From: Prosapia bicincta
Lineage: Eukaryota > Arthropoda > Insecta > Hemiptera > Cercopidae
Direction: 5' to 3'
Length of the DNA stretch: 64,000 nucleotides
Assembly: GCA_036971475.1 (NCBI GenBank)
Contig: JBAIZL010000006.1
Location: 12,232,205 to 12,296,204 of the forward strand
Shown: in pieces, positions 9,540 through 21,571 of the stretch
Numbering within the stretch: position 1 is the stretch's first letter
Layout of the letters: every line of letters begins with the position of its first letter
The notes under the pieces: generated by a model
What the model was told of the DNA's origin: nothing
Database searches by the model: none
What the model saw: the letters and a program-made list of their open reading frames with translations, nothing else
Program-made: the position numbers and the translations under genes

Positions 9540-11550
9540 TATATATAAATTTATAAAACTATAATTAAAAGCAATATAGGTTTAATAAATATTTTAAAAA
9601 ATCAGCAAGAATTTATAAATACATTTTTCGTCTTTGCAATATCTCACAATCATTGAAATAATCCGATAACAATTACCTGAATCACATATATCAGCTATCA
9701 AACCTGCAAATGTTGAATAGATATAATGTTTTATTGCTATAATTTTGAGTTTACAGTATATCAATAAATGTTGTTTGAGTATGATTTACGTAAATGATTA
9801 TAACACAAAATGTTTTATCGAGCTAAGCGTATTATTTGTTTTAATAGTACAATAATCATATTCAACAGTTATTGGGTTATTTGTGAGCATAAAACGCGTT
9901 TGGACATTACCTTTAAAATATAGTATACTACAATATCTGCATAATATTGTTTGCCCCGTAGCAATAACATTACGTAGCGCTATTGTCATATGTAACAAAA
10001 GGGCATTTACAAGTATTACAGTGATATTATTATCTGAGTAACCGAATCCACACGAAAAAAAATGTTGAAATTTTAATTGGTCAATTCAGTATGTTTTTCA
10101 AAACAAGGCAATTAATTACAGCGAGTACAAATGACAATTAATGCCTCACTTGTAATTATGTTGCAAAAGGTCTAATGGAACTACGCTCCACGCATTAGTT
10201 GGAAAATGGTTATTTCTAAATATTCTCATGTCACTATTTAAATGCATTTCTAACACAGACTGTACTAGTTTGGTTTAACTTTTCGTTAAATTGAAGTGCT
10301 CATTTTTATTAGATAACATTCATAACAGTTGTAATGCACGATATAACTTGGCAAATATCTCAATATTAGGACTTTGTTAGGTTTAAAAAGTTTCATTAAT
10401 TCAATAATTATGTCAAATATGATTATTTCATTATTACAAACATATTTTTCTTTCAATAATTGCTTTCAATATTGTACCTACTTCTATTTATTCGATTTCT
10501 ATAAATTAGTGAAACATAATTGTAATTAATAATTTTATGTTACGAATATCTGTATAATACTTAGTAATTGTGGAATTATTGTATAAGATCATCTAATATT
10601 AAATACAATATATATTATAATACTACACAAAGCTTACTTCCTTTCAAGTTTAAATTCAATTTAATTTTAATGACATAGCAATATTTTCGTTAATATAAAT
10701 AACAAATTACGTTATGTATATAGAAAAAAACATCATATTATGCACATCCGAATAAATACACGATATACTAAAATGAAACGGTTATATAGATTGGACAAAC
10801 TAATATAGAAACCACATCATCTACAGTGGTGCTATCAGAACCATTCTTTTCAATGATAAGTATGGCTTTTATGAGATTCAATATAAAAACATTACATATA
10901 TATTTATTAATTTGTACTCATTTCTACATTATGAATTTTTGACTGTAGAGATGTGCAATTAAGAATTGTAAAATCAATTTCATTGTATTGTTTTAAAAGT
11001 TAATACAATTATGAAAACATTACAGTCTATGTACCATGTTTTTTGTAATTACATACACAGACATCCTATGCGTAATGATTACTTGTGGTATTATTTGTCG
11101 TATTTAATTAACAATTTAAACGTATATTTCCGAGATAAAAGTCCTTAACTAAATGCAGTGTACGCTTAATGAAACTATAAGCTAAGCGTTAGATTACTGT
11201 CCCGGCACGGTTTCAGAGTTTCCTTTTAAATTGAGACGAAGTCCCTCGCCACATTAAATAGGGAGGTTGAAGCAATCGTGACTTCCCCATTCCTATTTAA
11301 AGTGTCAGAGATTTCACCAACCTTCTTCTGAAACCTTTTTTTGATACGTAATGACTCTTCTTCTAAAACCTTTTTTTGATTCGTAATGACTCTTCTTCTG
11401 ATACGTAATGACTCATTTTTACATCATCAAAACTTAGTTTCAACTTACGTCTGCAGTTCTAAATAAATATTTTATTTGCTTCATGAAAGTCAATATGTTA
11501 TTTCCATCAATATGAAATATATCTTTGTATTCTCCTACTAAATTTGTTTT
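9540..11550 (+). repeat. Duplication block A7 (mate B7 53800-55690)
   Basis: Long collinear match to 53800-55690. In one 115-base stretch (about 11180-11295 against 55375-55490) I count roughly nine identical bases in ten. Landmarks are 'attataacacaaaatgtttt', 'acaaaagggcatttacaag', 'gaaactataagctaagcg' and 'gaagcaatcgtgacttcc'. No open frame is shared by both copies. Confidence 0.9.
11322..11414 (+). repeat. 35-bp tandem repeat, about 2.5 units
   Basis: 'cttcttct' recurs at 11322, 11357 and 11392, with 'tgatacgtaatgactc' or a one-base variant after it. B has a single unit (about 55530-55550), so the expansion is A-specific. Confidence 0.85.
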
Positions 11551-13356
11551 CCCCACTCTTTTCCCTAAAAGCATGTGTTCTACCTGATTTTGTCCAGCTC
11601 AGTTTATTTATTTTGTTAGTGCTTATAACCTAATAAATTCACTTATTAAATGATCCTTTTATTGGTACTTCTTATTTTGTAGTTCACGATAAGGTCCTAT
11701 GCACTGAAACTATGCTTTGTTATATTTCCAACCCATTGAAGCGCTTTTATGACAGGAGTCTTCCTCACTTAACCCTTGATTGCTTATGTCTAAACTTTTT
11801 CACACGATTACTTATGTATCGTCAATTTGAATACTCCAATTTTACTCCATTTTGGATAAATGAGGAACGAAATTATTTACTGTTTTACTGAAGCTGTTTT
11901 ACTTGCTGCCATACTCTACACAACACATTGCTTGTTGTTGTGCACATACTGAGTGGTTTCTGTGTGCACAGTAGCTAGTGATCAACCTTCTGATGGATGA
12001 TGGATAAAAATAACAAATCGTTCTGGCTCCTGCTTGGTTTGGAGCTGTTAGGTGCCTGGGATTTCAAGTAACTCCACATTTTAGACGTTTAAAGACGGAA
12101 TCACAATTGTGGTTCAGTTACCTCCATATTTACGCTAAGGACCTGTATAAAACTTGATATGGGTATAAAGTTGTGCGGTATAAGTGATTCTAGTACAGAA
12201 ACCGCCCACAATGTTAGGTATTGGAACGCGAATAGGTAGCGTTCCGGATCAGGACGAGTGATTCATAGATATTTGTATTTAGCTCCGATGAATCCAGATT
12301 GTGAGATAAATAAGGTATGATTAGGTTCACGACTAGGCGTGTCGACGTCGATGTTTACTAGGTAGAGGGTTAAATGAGGTGAAGAGTAGACGTTAAGGGG
12401 ATGATCATTGTCACGTAGAATTTCAAAGATAAAAATTAAGCGTTACGCAGAGAATCACATGAAGTATGACCTCTGTGGCAAAACCTATCACTATGTGAGT
12501 AAATTACTTAAAACTGTATCGAGTTCACAAACATAAAAAAGTCACACGATCACTTATGCATTATCAAAATGACGGCGTAAGCTCTGTCTAACTAAGACGC
12601 AAGAGAACTTCAGAGGCGAAACTACGCATCTGACATCGGCTGTTGTAAGTAGAAAGGTACTGAGAAGAAGAAAGCGCGCGAACCACTCATTTATCAGGTA
12701 TAGCAATTTGTGAAACGGAGCGTCGTCATTTGACGAGGTATATGTAATCTAGGGTTAGTAACATTTTGCACCTCAACCTTAACTACTTCGCTGGTGGAGG
12801 CTTGTACAACACAACTCGACTGTTATAGTTTTATCACGCTTTCCTTTCTTCGTAATAAAACACTGAATAGTGTAATATTTACCATAAGGTTTGTTTTACC
12901 AAAATCCAAGTTCATTCTTAAACCCGTTGTAGTATACCCCCAGACCTAATAATAGGTAGACACTTCTATGATAATGAATTAGGGTAAATTGTATAGCCTT
13001 TTTAGATACATGGGGTACTCTGCAGCAATAGTAATTATGTATAATAGTGGTAATAAATGTGTAGTTTTAAATGCACCTATTAAATCAATATTAAATTACA
13101 GATTTGTAGTCACAGATATATTTCATTGCCTAAATACTACAGATTTATTTCATGTAGCTATTAATCAGATTAATTTTAATTATACACCATCTATGGTAAG
13201 ATAGAAATTGTCATTTTTATTGTAATTAGTCACATACACACACAAACACACACACACACACGCGCGCGCGCACGCACTATCACAAACACACACACTATTA
13301 AACACACACACACACACTATCACAAACACACACACACACATACACACACACACACA

Positions 13357-13389
<33 letters not shown>

Positions 13390-13585
13390 TATCATAAACA
13401 CATACACATATACACACACACACACACACATACACACACACTATCATAAACGCATATTTATAGATAGGTATATTTTGAATTTTTTTAAATATCTCAATTA
13501 AATCATACCTAGAAACCTCGTACATTGATTTATAATATTTACTTTTCTTTTTATTTTTCCAACTGAGTTTTAAAACTGTAATTAA
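11550..13585. other. A-only segment of about 2 kb, no gene recognised
   Basis: B passes from 55690 to 55735 without this segment. It is less AT-rich than most of the window around 11900-12850. The frame at 12989-13204 shows no recognisable domain. A degenerate CA/CG tract (13232-13443) lies in it. Inserted sequence in A and deletion in B are both possible. Confidence 0.5.
13232..13443. repeat. Interrupted (CA)n microsatellite with a (CG)n core
   Basis: CA runs separated by CTATCA interruptions at several places, and a short alternating CG run near 13260-13272. Alternating purine-pyrimidine DNA of this kind can form Z-DNA. Confidence 0.95.
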
Positions 13586-13957
13586 AAAAAATTATGTACT
13601 AATCCTTATGTGCAGATATTTTGTAGTTAGCCTTCTACAAGGCGTAAGACTTGGAAATGCTCAGCAAAGAACAGCGATGGGGAATGTAATAAACCAGCTG
13701 ACTCAGATGCTCTATGTAGTCCTGAATATTAATATCAAGAATAGCTATGTCTAACATAGGCTAAAAAAAAAAATATTTTTCTACTTATTCATTGATAGAG
13801 AAATTATCTCATTTTCAGATTACTAAAGGAATAAAAAGTATATTGAACGTTTTCTGGCTTCTTTCGACGTACATATAAATTTGAATGCTTACATTTCTTA
13901 TTTGTTAAGCTATAAAATTTGTTTAGTCATCATATTTAGTTTTTATTTATTAAAAAG

Positions 13958-14190
13958 CGGCTTTTCTTTGTGAAATTAGTTTCAAATGTCAATATATGAC
14001 AGTATCTATATCTGTTTTCGTGTTCATATGTCTGGAAAATCAATTTGTCGTAACAAGGTGTCTCATGTTAAAGTTTTTTTTTTTCAAATAAAACTGGCTT
14101 CCCTTTGTGAAGTTAGTTTCAAATGTCACTATAAAACAGGATCTGTATCTGTTTTCATGTTCAAATGTCTCGTAAAACAATTTGTCGTAT
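13958..14190 (+). repeat. 137-bp tandem duplication, A only
   Basis: 'gttagtttcaaatgtca' and 'tctgttttc.tgttca.atgtct' occur at about 13972-14060 and again at about 14112-14190. B has one copy (56497 onwards), so this unit doubled in A after the large duplication. Confidence 0.85.
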
Positions 14191-15524
14191 TACATTTTTT
14201 GTATGGTCACATGAACTCTCTTCACCCACCTTAATATATGGCTTTCTGAATGACTTATATTAGCACTGTATCTGACAGGGATTTATCCTGTCAATTTTTC
14301 ATCCAGACTTTCGTCCAACTGTTGCTCATTATACATGGGCAGAGCTTGTTCGAGTTGGGTACATGGAACTAGCATCTGACACCTTGTTGAGCGATCAAGA
14401 ACTTCCCCTTTTATGCATCCCGTGTATATGGTATTAGAGAGTGGTGACTTGAGAAACTGGACATTAACAGGCAAAATGTGTCCTTCGTTTCTGTAATGAT
14501 TTAAGAAAAAAGAAAAAGCTGGTTTTGAGTAAGAAAAATCATTAATGTCGTTACAAAAACCCTGATATGAGATTCAACCAAGAGTCTACTTGTATTTTAA
14601 AGGTGAAGATACTGTGATATGGTCGTGTTATATGGCCACTCGGATGAAGGAAAATATAGAAGGAAATGTCATTTAGAGATACAATTTTTTCCTTTTTAGA
14701 GATAAAATTTTACTCTTATTTGTTTATTTCCTTTTCTTGGTTCCTTGATATTCTTGCCTTTATATTTAGTTCATTTACAGCAATTGCTGCTACCTTTTGT
14801 TGTCTATTATTAGAGAGTTTTCAGTGGAGATATCCTTCGACGATAAGCTCTACTTGTATTACGTTCGGACATTCTAAAGTATATACATTTTAATATATTA
14901 CCGTAATAATCTGCATTAGATTATATTACTAACTGGTCAATCTACGTATTTATCGATGTGAGTATTATTTTATTGTTTAAAGCTTTTTTGAACTCATTAT
15001 TGCAAATGAGTTTCGTAATGAGACTGTCATTTGTATTTTCCTATAACAAATATATTTGCTACACAATGAATACAAATTCTCTGTATTAATATTATTTGTT
15101 TTGACAGTCATCTCTGGATTATCTTATATACGTCTTCAAAACACTTCCTTAATTACTAAATATATGTAACAAATTTCGTAAATAAAATTTCTTTTTATCT
15201 TATATCTTATCCTCTCCGAGTCCAAAAAGAACGTTGATTTCAATGTAGTTAAGGTTGAAAGATAACTCCATTAAGGATAACTCCATTATCGCTCAGTTTT
15301 GTTTTGCTCATTTGTTTACTCTACATTTTATTTATGTGTCAGTTAGGAAGAATAAAATATAACAGGAAGAAAACAAATATTTTTAGTTCATAATAACCGT
15401 CAGCATGAAAGATGTATAATTTCTAATAAGAGTTAGAAAATAAATGGTAAAATAAACATAATTTGATTTTTTTTAAACATATATATTTTCATAAGATCCG
15501 CGAAAACACCGTTATAACTATAAA

Positions 15525-15645
15525 AATGATCTTACCTATCGAATTCCCAAGTTGTGAAAAGTTTGCTTAGAAGCTAAAGTTTGGGCTTAAAGTATTGCAG
15601 GCGAATGAAAACACATCAATTCGAAGAAAGGAAATACAAATTATA
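15525..15645 (+). repeat. Dispersed repeat, four copies in the window
   Basis: The sequence around 'cctatcgaattcccaagtt' with 'agaagcta.agttt' downstream occurs here, at 57858 (its duplication mate), and at about 32863 and 33205 in the inter-copy region. Two copies therefore lie outside the A/B blocks, which makes it an independent repeat family. Type not recognised. Confidence 0.75.
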
Positions 15646-15796
15646 TGGGTTTAACCGCAAATATAATCCTTTTCAAAACTGCTGAATGCAATTGCTACTT
15701 TACTTATTATGGTAGAAATTGCTCTGAAACCAGTCTTAAATACACATTAGTTTATCTGTTTATAACAGCATGCATATATATATATATATATATATT

Positions 15797-15947
15797 TAAA
15801 CAAGAATCTAACTTGGTATTTATTCATATCACTTATCACTTGGTATTTTCACTTATCACTTTCACTATATGTACCTAAACAAGAATCTTACTTGGTATTT
15901 ATTCATAGATACCAAGTTAGATTCTTGTTCTAGTACATAAATTGAAA

Positions 15948-16003
<56 letters not shown>

Positions 16004-16005
16004 AA

Positions 16006-16041
<36 letters not shown>

Positions 16042-16115
16042 AGTTATGCAACACTGTTTTCTTGTATACTCTTATTTTTTCTCCTATATACTTAAACAAG
16101 AATCTTACTTGGTAT
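15797..16115. repeat. Inverted and direct 'caagaatct-acttggtat' repeats with (TA)n
   Basis: Three direct copies ('aacaagaatct.acttggta' at about 15799, 15878 and 16094) plus one inverted copy (about 15909-15931). The middle pair forms a hairpin with 20-bp arms at 15881-15931. (TA)n tracts at about 15950-16000 and 16011-16036 lie between. A-specific. Confidence 0.8.
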
Positions 16116-16194
16116 TTATGCGAGTTAACTTTCAATGATGGCCTTGTCATTATCTTCGGGCATACTGAGTGATATATAAATATATATATATACT

Positions 16195-16960
16195 ATCTGC
16201 TGGTTTCAATAGTCTCATTAATTACATTCCATACAAATACTTTACATGATTCCGTTCCACTACAGTAACAACATATTTGTTCCTAACAATAATACTGTAA
16301 CTGTACGTTAGTAGTACTAATAACACTGTAATTATAGTACTAATATTTTCAGACTCTTACTAATAATAAAAATACTCAATGATTAAATTTGTTTCTGTAA
16401 TTTATTTCTAAAATATCTAATGGAGAAGATTATTGTTGCTACTTACATTTTTAACTAATAAGGGTGTTTACTTTTACCAAAGTGTATTCAAATTATTTTG
16501 TTATAATAATGATAATCCTAAATAATATATATAATTTTAATATTGTTTTACGCATTTAATAGAATTTATTTGTTTCGGTCACAATAATGTGTGTTTAGGT
16601 CATTTTGCGATTATGTCATTGCGATGAATTGTTTGAATAATCTGTTACAGCTGACATGTAGACATTACAGGGAAAATGCAGGGAATGTATTTTATAATAC
16701 TACTTTTAGCATCACTACATATTGTTATTTTTTAGCAGACGCGTTTCACCCGAAGTCAGTGCATTGTTCAATGCTGTAAATAATGGACAATACTGTTTTT
16801 GGGTGTGTTGTTTTAGCTTGAGTCTGTGGTGTATTGGGTTTCTGGGGTATGTTATTGTTCATAGAGAAGTTGTTAATTAATTGTCAAATTTAGTATTTGT
16901 GAGTATGTTTTTTTTTAGTTTTAATATAAATTAGAAATCATTATAATACAACACATCAAA
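16195..16960 (+). repeat. Duplication block A9 (mate B9 about 59375-60035)
   Basis: Shared landmarks are 'attacattccatacaaatac', 'ccgttccactacagtaacaa' and 'attgttcaatgctgtaaata' (16762 and 59824). The beginning belongs to the repeat family also seen at 5200 and 36230. No gene recognised. Confidence 0.88.
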
Positions 16961-16964
16961 AATG

Positions 16965-19920
16965 CTTTCCAATTTGTAACTGCAATATTATTCTTTGCTT
17001 CAACAATGATTGTTTTTAAAGAGAATTCTTCCATTGCAACTATTTGTCTGAAGGTGGACGGGTGATCACTCGGCCTTCAATATGTCTTCACTTCAGCTTG
17101 TTAAAGTCTCTCAACTCGTTGAGTAAACCTTTTGACAACGCAATATGAAACATGTCTCACTTGCGCTATGTTACACATGACCTGTGTAAAAAGTATTAAT
17201 TAATTAGAAATTTGCAAGCTAAGAGTTTCTTTTATTGATTACAATCCTCTACAATTGACTATACACATTATATGTAACAGGACATCTTCCCGAAAATATC
17301 AACTAGTTATTTCGCAAACACATTCCTAACTACATTTCAGTATAAAACAAAACTAATTGTTGTATCTGTCTAAACGTATTAAAACATTTATTGTTGCCTC
17401 TTGAATATAATTTTGTAAATAATTATTCAAAAATACATACGTTATTGATAAGTAATTATTCAGATTTTTAAAAAAATTGTAAATATTGTAGTATATTATA
17501 TTATTAAAATTAAAATACAATTAAATTTAGAGTTCAGTTATAAAGGTAGTAATTTATAGCTATATTATAATAATTCACCTTATTATTTGCAGAATAGAAA
17601 TTATGATATATTTTGAAGTGAATATAAAACTCAAGGTTTCATATAAGACCAAAATATTTACATTGAAAACTTAATTGTAACCACCGTATACAATATCAAC
17701 AACGTCAAACGTATGTTGCCTATTATTTTAAGTGTCATAATTGTCTACCATTCCCAGCATTGTCATATTATTATTCGCGAACTCTAGAGCTCATAAATCG
17801 TCCTGACTGATGGAGATATCCAAAACGCGTTAACGAATTAAGTGACAATGCTAGGAATGGTAGATAATTATGATATTCTAAATAAGAATATAAATCCTAT
17901 TGGAAAATGACAAGATTATTAAAAATATTTTACCTACGTTAAACTTCGAAAATCCGTTCTTTTAAAAACGTTTAGCTGTAACTGAGTTTTCAGGTCTATT
18001 AAGAATTAGGTTGAAACATTAAGATTTGACTTGTTATGTTTCTCATACCGTTTCTAACAAGAAGAAAACGAAAAGAGTTTAAACTATGAAATCTTTTACC
18101 GAAAATACTGTCAAAACTTCTCATAAAAATTCATTTAACTCTGCTTTTGTTTATCTCGGTAGTACCATATATGTTCTTGATTTGGGTAATTTTTCCCTTC
18201 AATAAAACAAGGCAATTTCCTGTTATCTGTTATAACCTGAAATTTTTGATTGCCTACCTATTGTTTCTAATAGTAAATTTTATTTTTCAAAATAACATTA
18301 ACAAATATTGAGTAATTAATTTTTTATATTTTTCTAAAGAATATATTTGACTTCGTACTATATTTTTTACCCTGCTAGGACAGAACAGTTTAGTTGTGCT
18401 AGGCATTATTAAGCAATGAATAGTTTGTCACAATAAAGTTTGTCACAATGGAGTTTGTCACAACCAGACAAAATGTTAGTGTTATGATTACGTAGTTACA
18501 ATTAGAAACGTGTTTTGGGATTAGGTATCTTTTAATAAGAGCATCGCCTTTCACTGTTATAATCAATATTAGGAATAGAATTTATAACATAAATAATATA
18601 CTCGTATTATAAAAAATGAATTTTGTATATCATTAATTAGGTTAAGTGAAGCTCTTTTATTCTAGGTTGGGATTAAAATTAAACCAATTATGATTTTTCA
18701 AGTTAGTCCTAATAAGTAGGAGAAATATACATACATAATAATATTAAAATTATAATTTATATCAAAATAAATTTAGTATAATCAATAATTTAGATTATGT
18801 GAATCTCTATTATTCTAAGTAGGGATCAATATTGAACCAATATGCTTTTTGAAGTTAGTGTTAGTAAGTTATAGAAATACACGTAATTATTAAAATTAAA
18901 TATTTAATTTTATATAAAAATAATTAGCAAAGCATATCTTGAATCCTTAAAGTTGCGTATGAATAATATGATTTACTAGTAGACGACAAGAAGTCCTGAG
19001 TGTTGATTATTATAAGGATAAATTTAATAAATCACAATGCTTCTTTAAACACAGCCGTTGCTTAATTGTCTAGTGATAAGGAATTTCAAATATACAGCAC
19101 AGTAATTCATTAAAGTATTCAAGTTTATTTTACGACATTTATTCAGATTTGTTATAAATGCAATATATTCAAGTACATACTACAGGCAAAAGCAAAAGTT
19201 AAACAAATTAAACCGCAATTTAGAGGACATTATTATAATTATATACATGAGAACTAAATATTTTATACGTTTCACTGAGATGAAACTTTATAAAGTCCTA
19301 AGACTTTGGATGGTATTTAAAGAATCTATATTCAAATTTGATTATTTCTAGACAACATTCATGTCTTACAATTGAATTTAGTATATTACTTGCATTTGTT
19401 TAGGAAAATACTTTTATTATAAGATCTTTTTTTTAAATCTTACTGTTTCACGTAATGTTATTTTATTTTGTGATATTCAATTTAAAACAAGTATTATTTC
19501 TTCTCAAAACATTTTTTCCTCTCCTTCTTTTTATTAGTGAAATTAAATAGAATAGGAAAATTTTCGTCTATAGATGTATAAATAATACAAAAAGCCTTTA
19601 AGCAGAAGATATATAAACAGATTTATTTCTTATACAGTTGAAAAACGTGGCTTGCATTAGCTCAGTCTTCTTTTTAAGAAGGAAAGTATTATGAAAAGCT
19701 TTAATACGGGACACAATATGCAAATTACTAATTTAATTAAATATTCCTCGACCTAATGTTTATTAATCTTTGCGAAATACCGATTCTATCTTACTTATCC
19801 ACCGAGTCTGTCCCGGTTGTTTAGCTTTTCAAAATTAATAAAAGTTGTATCCATTATAAAAACAACAAAAACAAACAAATAAAAAGTTTAACCCTTAATT
19901 ATAATATGTTTACAAACATA
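16965..19920. other. A-only segment of about 2.95 kb
   Basis: In B the sequence goes from the mate of 16960 to the mate of 19925 within about 10 bases (near 60035). No coding frame longer than background and no terminal inverted repeats were found. It contains the palindrome at 17735-17885. It may be an insertion, or the source of a deletion in B. Confidence 0.6.
17735..17885. repeat. Palindrome with second-family hammerhead relic
   Basis: The arms 'gtctaccattcccagcattg' and 'caatgctaggaatggtaga' are inverted copies. Inside, on the plus strand, are CTGATGG (17807-17813), GATATCC, AAAACGCGTT. The last contains the ACGCGT palindrome seen after GAAA in this family. Box 2 reads AAAA instead of GAAA, so it is probably inactive. 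Confidence 0.6.
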
Positions 19921-20204
19921 TACATAATATGAGTAACGAAATAAATGGAATTCTTATGTTGAACAAAATACAGATAAATTTAAATATTGTTTTACAACCA
20001 AATGACAGAATGTACTGTTAAAAACTGCCTATAGTACCTCCAAGTAATTTTTGCGTTGAAATAATAAAGACTAATAACATGTTAACTTCATCCACACTAA
20101 AACTTTTCCACTTTAAAAGTATTCCAAGTATATATTTATTCTGTTTTCCTCTCAGTATATATATACTAAGGTTAAATATATTCGTGTGTTATATTATATA
20201 TATA

Positions 20205-20340
20205 TATAATAGGTTTTCTTGTATAATATTAAAAATAACCAAGGTTATTCAAATACAAGAACCTTTTACCGAGTTGTAATCAAAGCTTTTCGTTGATTAA
20301 CACTATCAACATCAACAGGAATGAATAATACATCTCTGCA
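20205..20340 (-). pseudogene. PLE end with decayed hammerhead
   Basis: The flank 'ggttattcaaatacaagaa' and then CAAAGCTTTTCGTTG place this in the same family as 21361-21571. On the minus strand box 1 is CTGTTGA (20312-20318; core A6 changed to T), box 2 GAAA is intact (20288-20291). It is absent from the B mate and lies between TA-rich tracts. Confidence 0.65.
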
Positions 20341-20346
20341 AGATCT

Positions 20347-20348
<2 letters not shown>

Positions 20349-20434
<86 letters not shown>

Positions 20435-20460
20435 TTATGAGAGGGAGAGAGAGAGAGAGA

Positions 20461-20508
<48 letters not shown>
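20349..20508. repeat. Compound (TA)n-(GA)n microsatellite
   Basis: TA units to about 20433, then GA units from 20441 to 20508 with a few interruptions. B mate at 60292-60491. Confidence 0.97.
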
Positions 20509-20772
20509 TAGGCTTATTTACTCCCTATTTAAAACCAAAGCCGTCTTTACCACTATACAATGAGTTACCTTCTTCAAATGCGTTTGTCTTTTTACTGTGC
20601 GTGTATCTATTGATACTCATTATTTTCTGATCTAATGTGTACTTTAGTTTTTGTAAATATAGATGTCGTAAGAGTAATTACTTCATTGTATACCTTATAT
20701 TAGGCTTCGGTGTATTTAAATGTTCACATTTGTAAGCATGCGTATACATCCATGAATGCTTATTAAATACTT

Positions 20773-20774
<2 letters not shown>

Positions 20775-20843
<69 letters not shown>
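20775..20843. repeat. (TA)n microsatellite
   Basis: About 34 TA units. The sequence after it (20845-20950) is repeated at 21245-21340, so a local duplication happened here in A. Confidence 0.95.
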
Positions 20844-20845
<2 letters not shown>

Positions 20846-21360
20846 TGCCACGGATTTTTTAAATTTTCAATACATGAAATACAAGTGTATACATGTATAG
20901 TTATTTATTTATGTAACTACATACTACATGTGCTACATACATAAGTTATATATCTTATACACAGGTAGACAAATGCATGCTTTAATGCTAGTTTTAAATA
21001 GATTAAAACAACAAAGAGTATTTAAATCATACATCCTTAAATTTGTTTACGATTTTAATAAAATCAAAATAAATGGAATGAAGGTAACTTTTGTAATTAT
21101 TGCGTTTCTTTAAAACCTAGACAGTTAGAAAACTTACCTTAACTTTTCAAAACATTATGATCAAATGTTAGCCCTAATTAAAGTTTTATTCGTAACATAA
21201 TGACTAATCATTTATTAAATGATATTTATATTATATATATTTTACCATATTTTTTTTAAAATTTCAATAAATTAAATACAAGGGTATACATGTATAGTTA
21301 TTTTTCTGAAATACATGTGCTACATAATGTGTTATATATATATATATATATACATATATA

Positions 21361-21571
21361 TATTAAAACAACACAGGTTATTCAAATACAAGAATATTTA
21401 TTATTTTAAATCCAAAGCTTTTCGTTGGCAAACAGTACCAACCTCATCAGGAATGAAAATTACAATAATGTAAGCTATAGGCCTAAAACATATGTTTATT
21501 TAGAAATAGAATTGTTGCTAAATTTATACAAATTGCCAAATTTATTTTGTTGCTGTAACATTATAGACATT
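21361..21571 (-). repeat. 3' pseudo-LTR of the PLE
   Basis: Direct copy of 24347-24558, with differences at only a few positions by eye. It includes the last codons of the PLE frame (21542-21571), the word 'taagctataggccta', one hammerhead motif, and the terminal word 'aaaacaacacaggttattca'. It ends against (TA)n. Confidence 0.92.
21411..21454 (-). ncRNA. Hammerhead ribozyme motif in the 3' pseudo-LTR
   Basis: Minus strand: CTGATGA (21444-21450), one extra G, stem II GTTGG/CCAAC with a 9-nt loop, GAAA (21420-21423), palindromic AAGCTT as stem III, T17, then GGAT, which pairs with ATTC on the 5' side of box 1 as a 4-bp stem I. All core residues are intact. Same strand as the PLE frame, so it would lie in the element's RNA. 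Confidence 0.8.

Larger units (their letters stand above)
13586..15660 (+). repeat. Duplication block A8 (mate B8 55735-58060)
   Basis: Collinear with 55735-58060 ('atgtgcagatatt', 'agggatttatcctgtca', 'agctaaagttt'). B has about 400 extra bases (56050-56460). The piece at 14280-14480 against 56670-56870 has an open frame in B (56653-56868) that is broken in A, so I do not call it a gene. Confidence 0.88.
19922..21240 (+). repeat. Duplication block A10 (mate B10 60035-61140)
   Basis: Landmarks are 'atgagtaacgaaataaatgg', 'aaacttttccac', 'gagttaccttctt' and 'tcaaaacattatga'. Both copies carry a (TA)n-(GA)n compound tract at the same place. No gene recognised. Confidence 0.88.
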
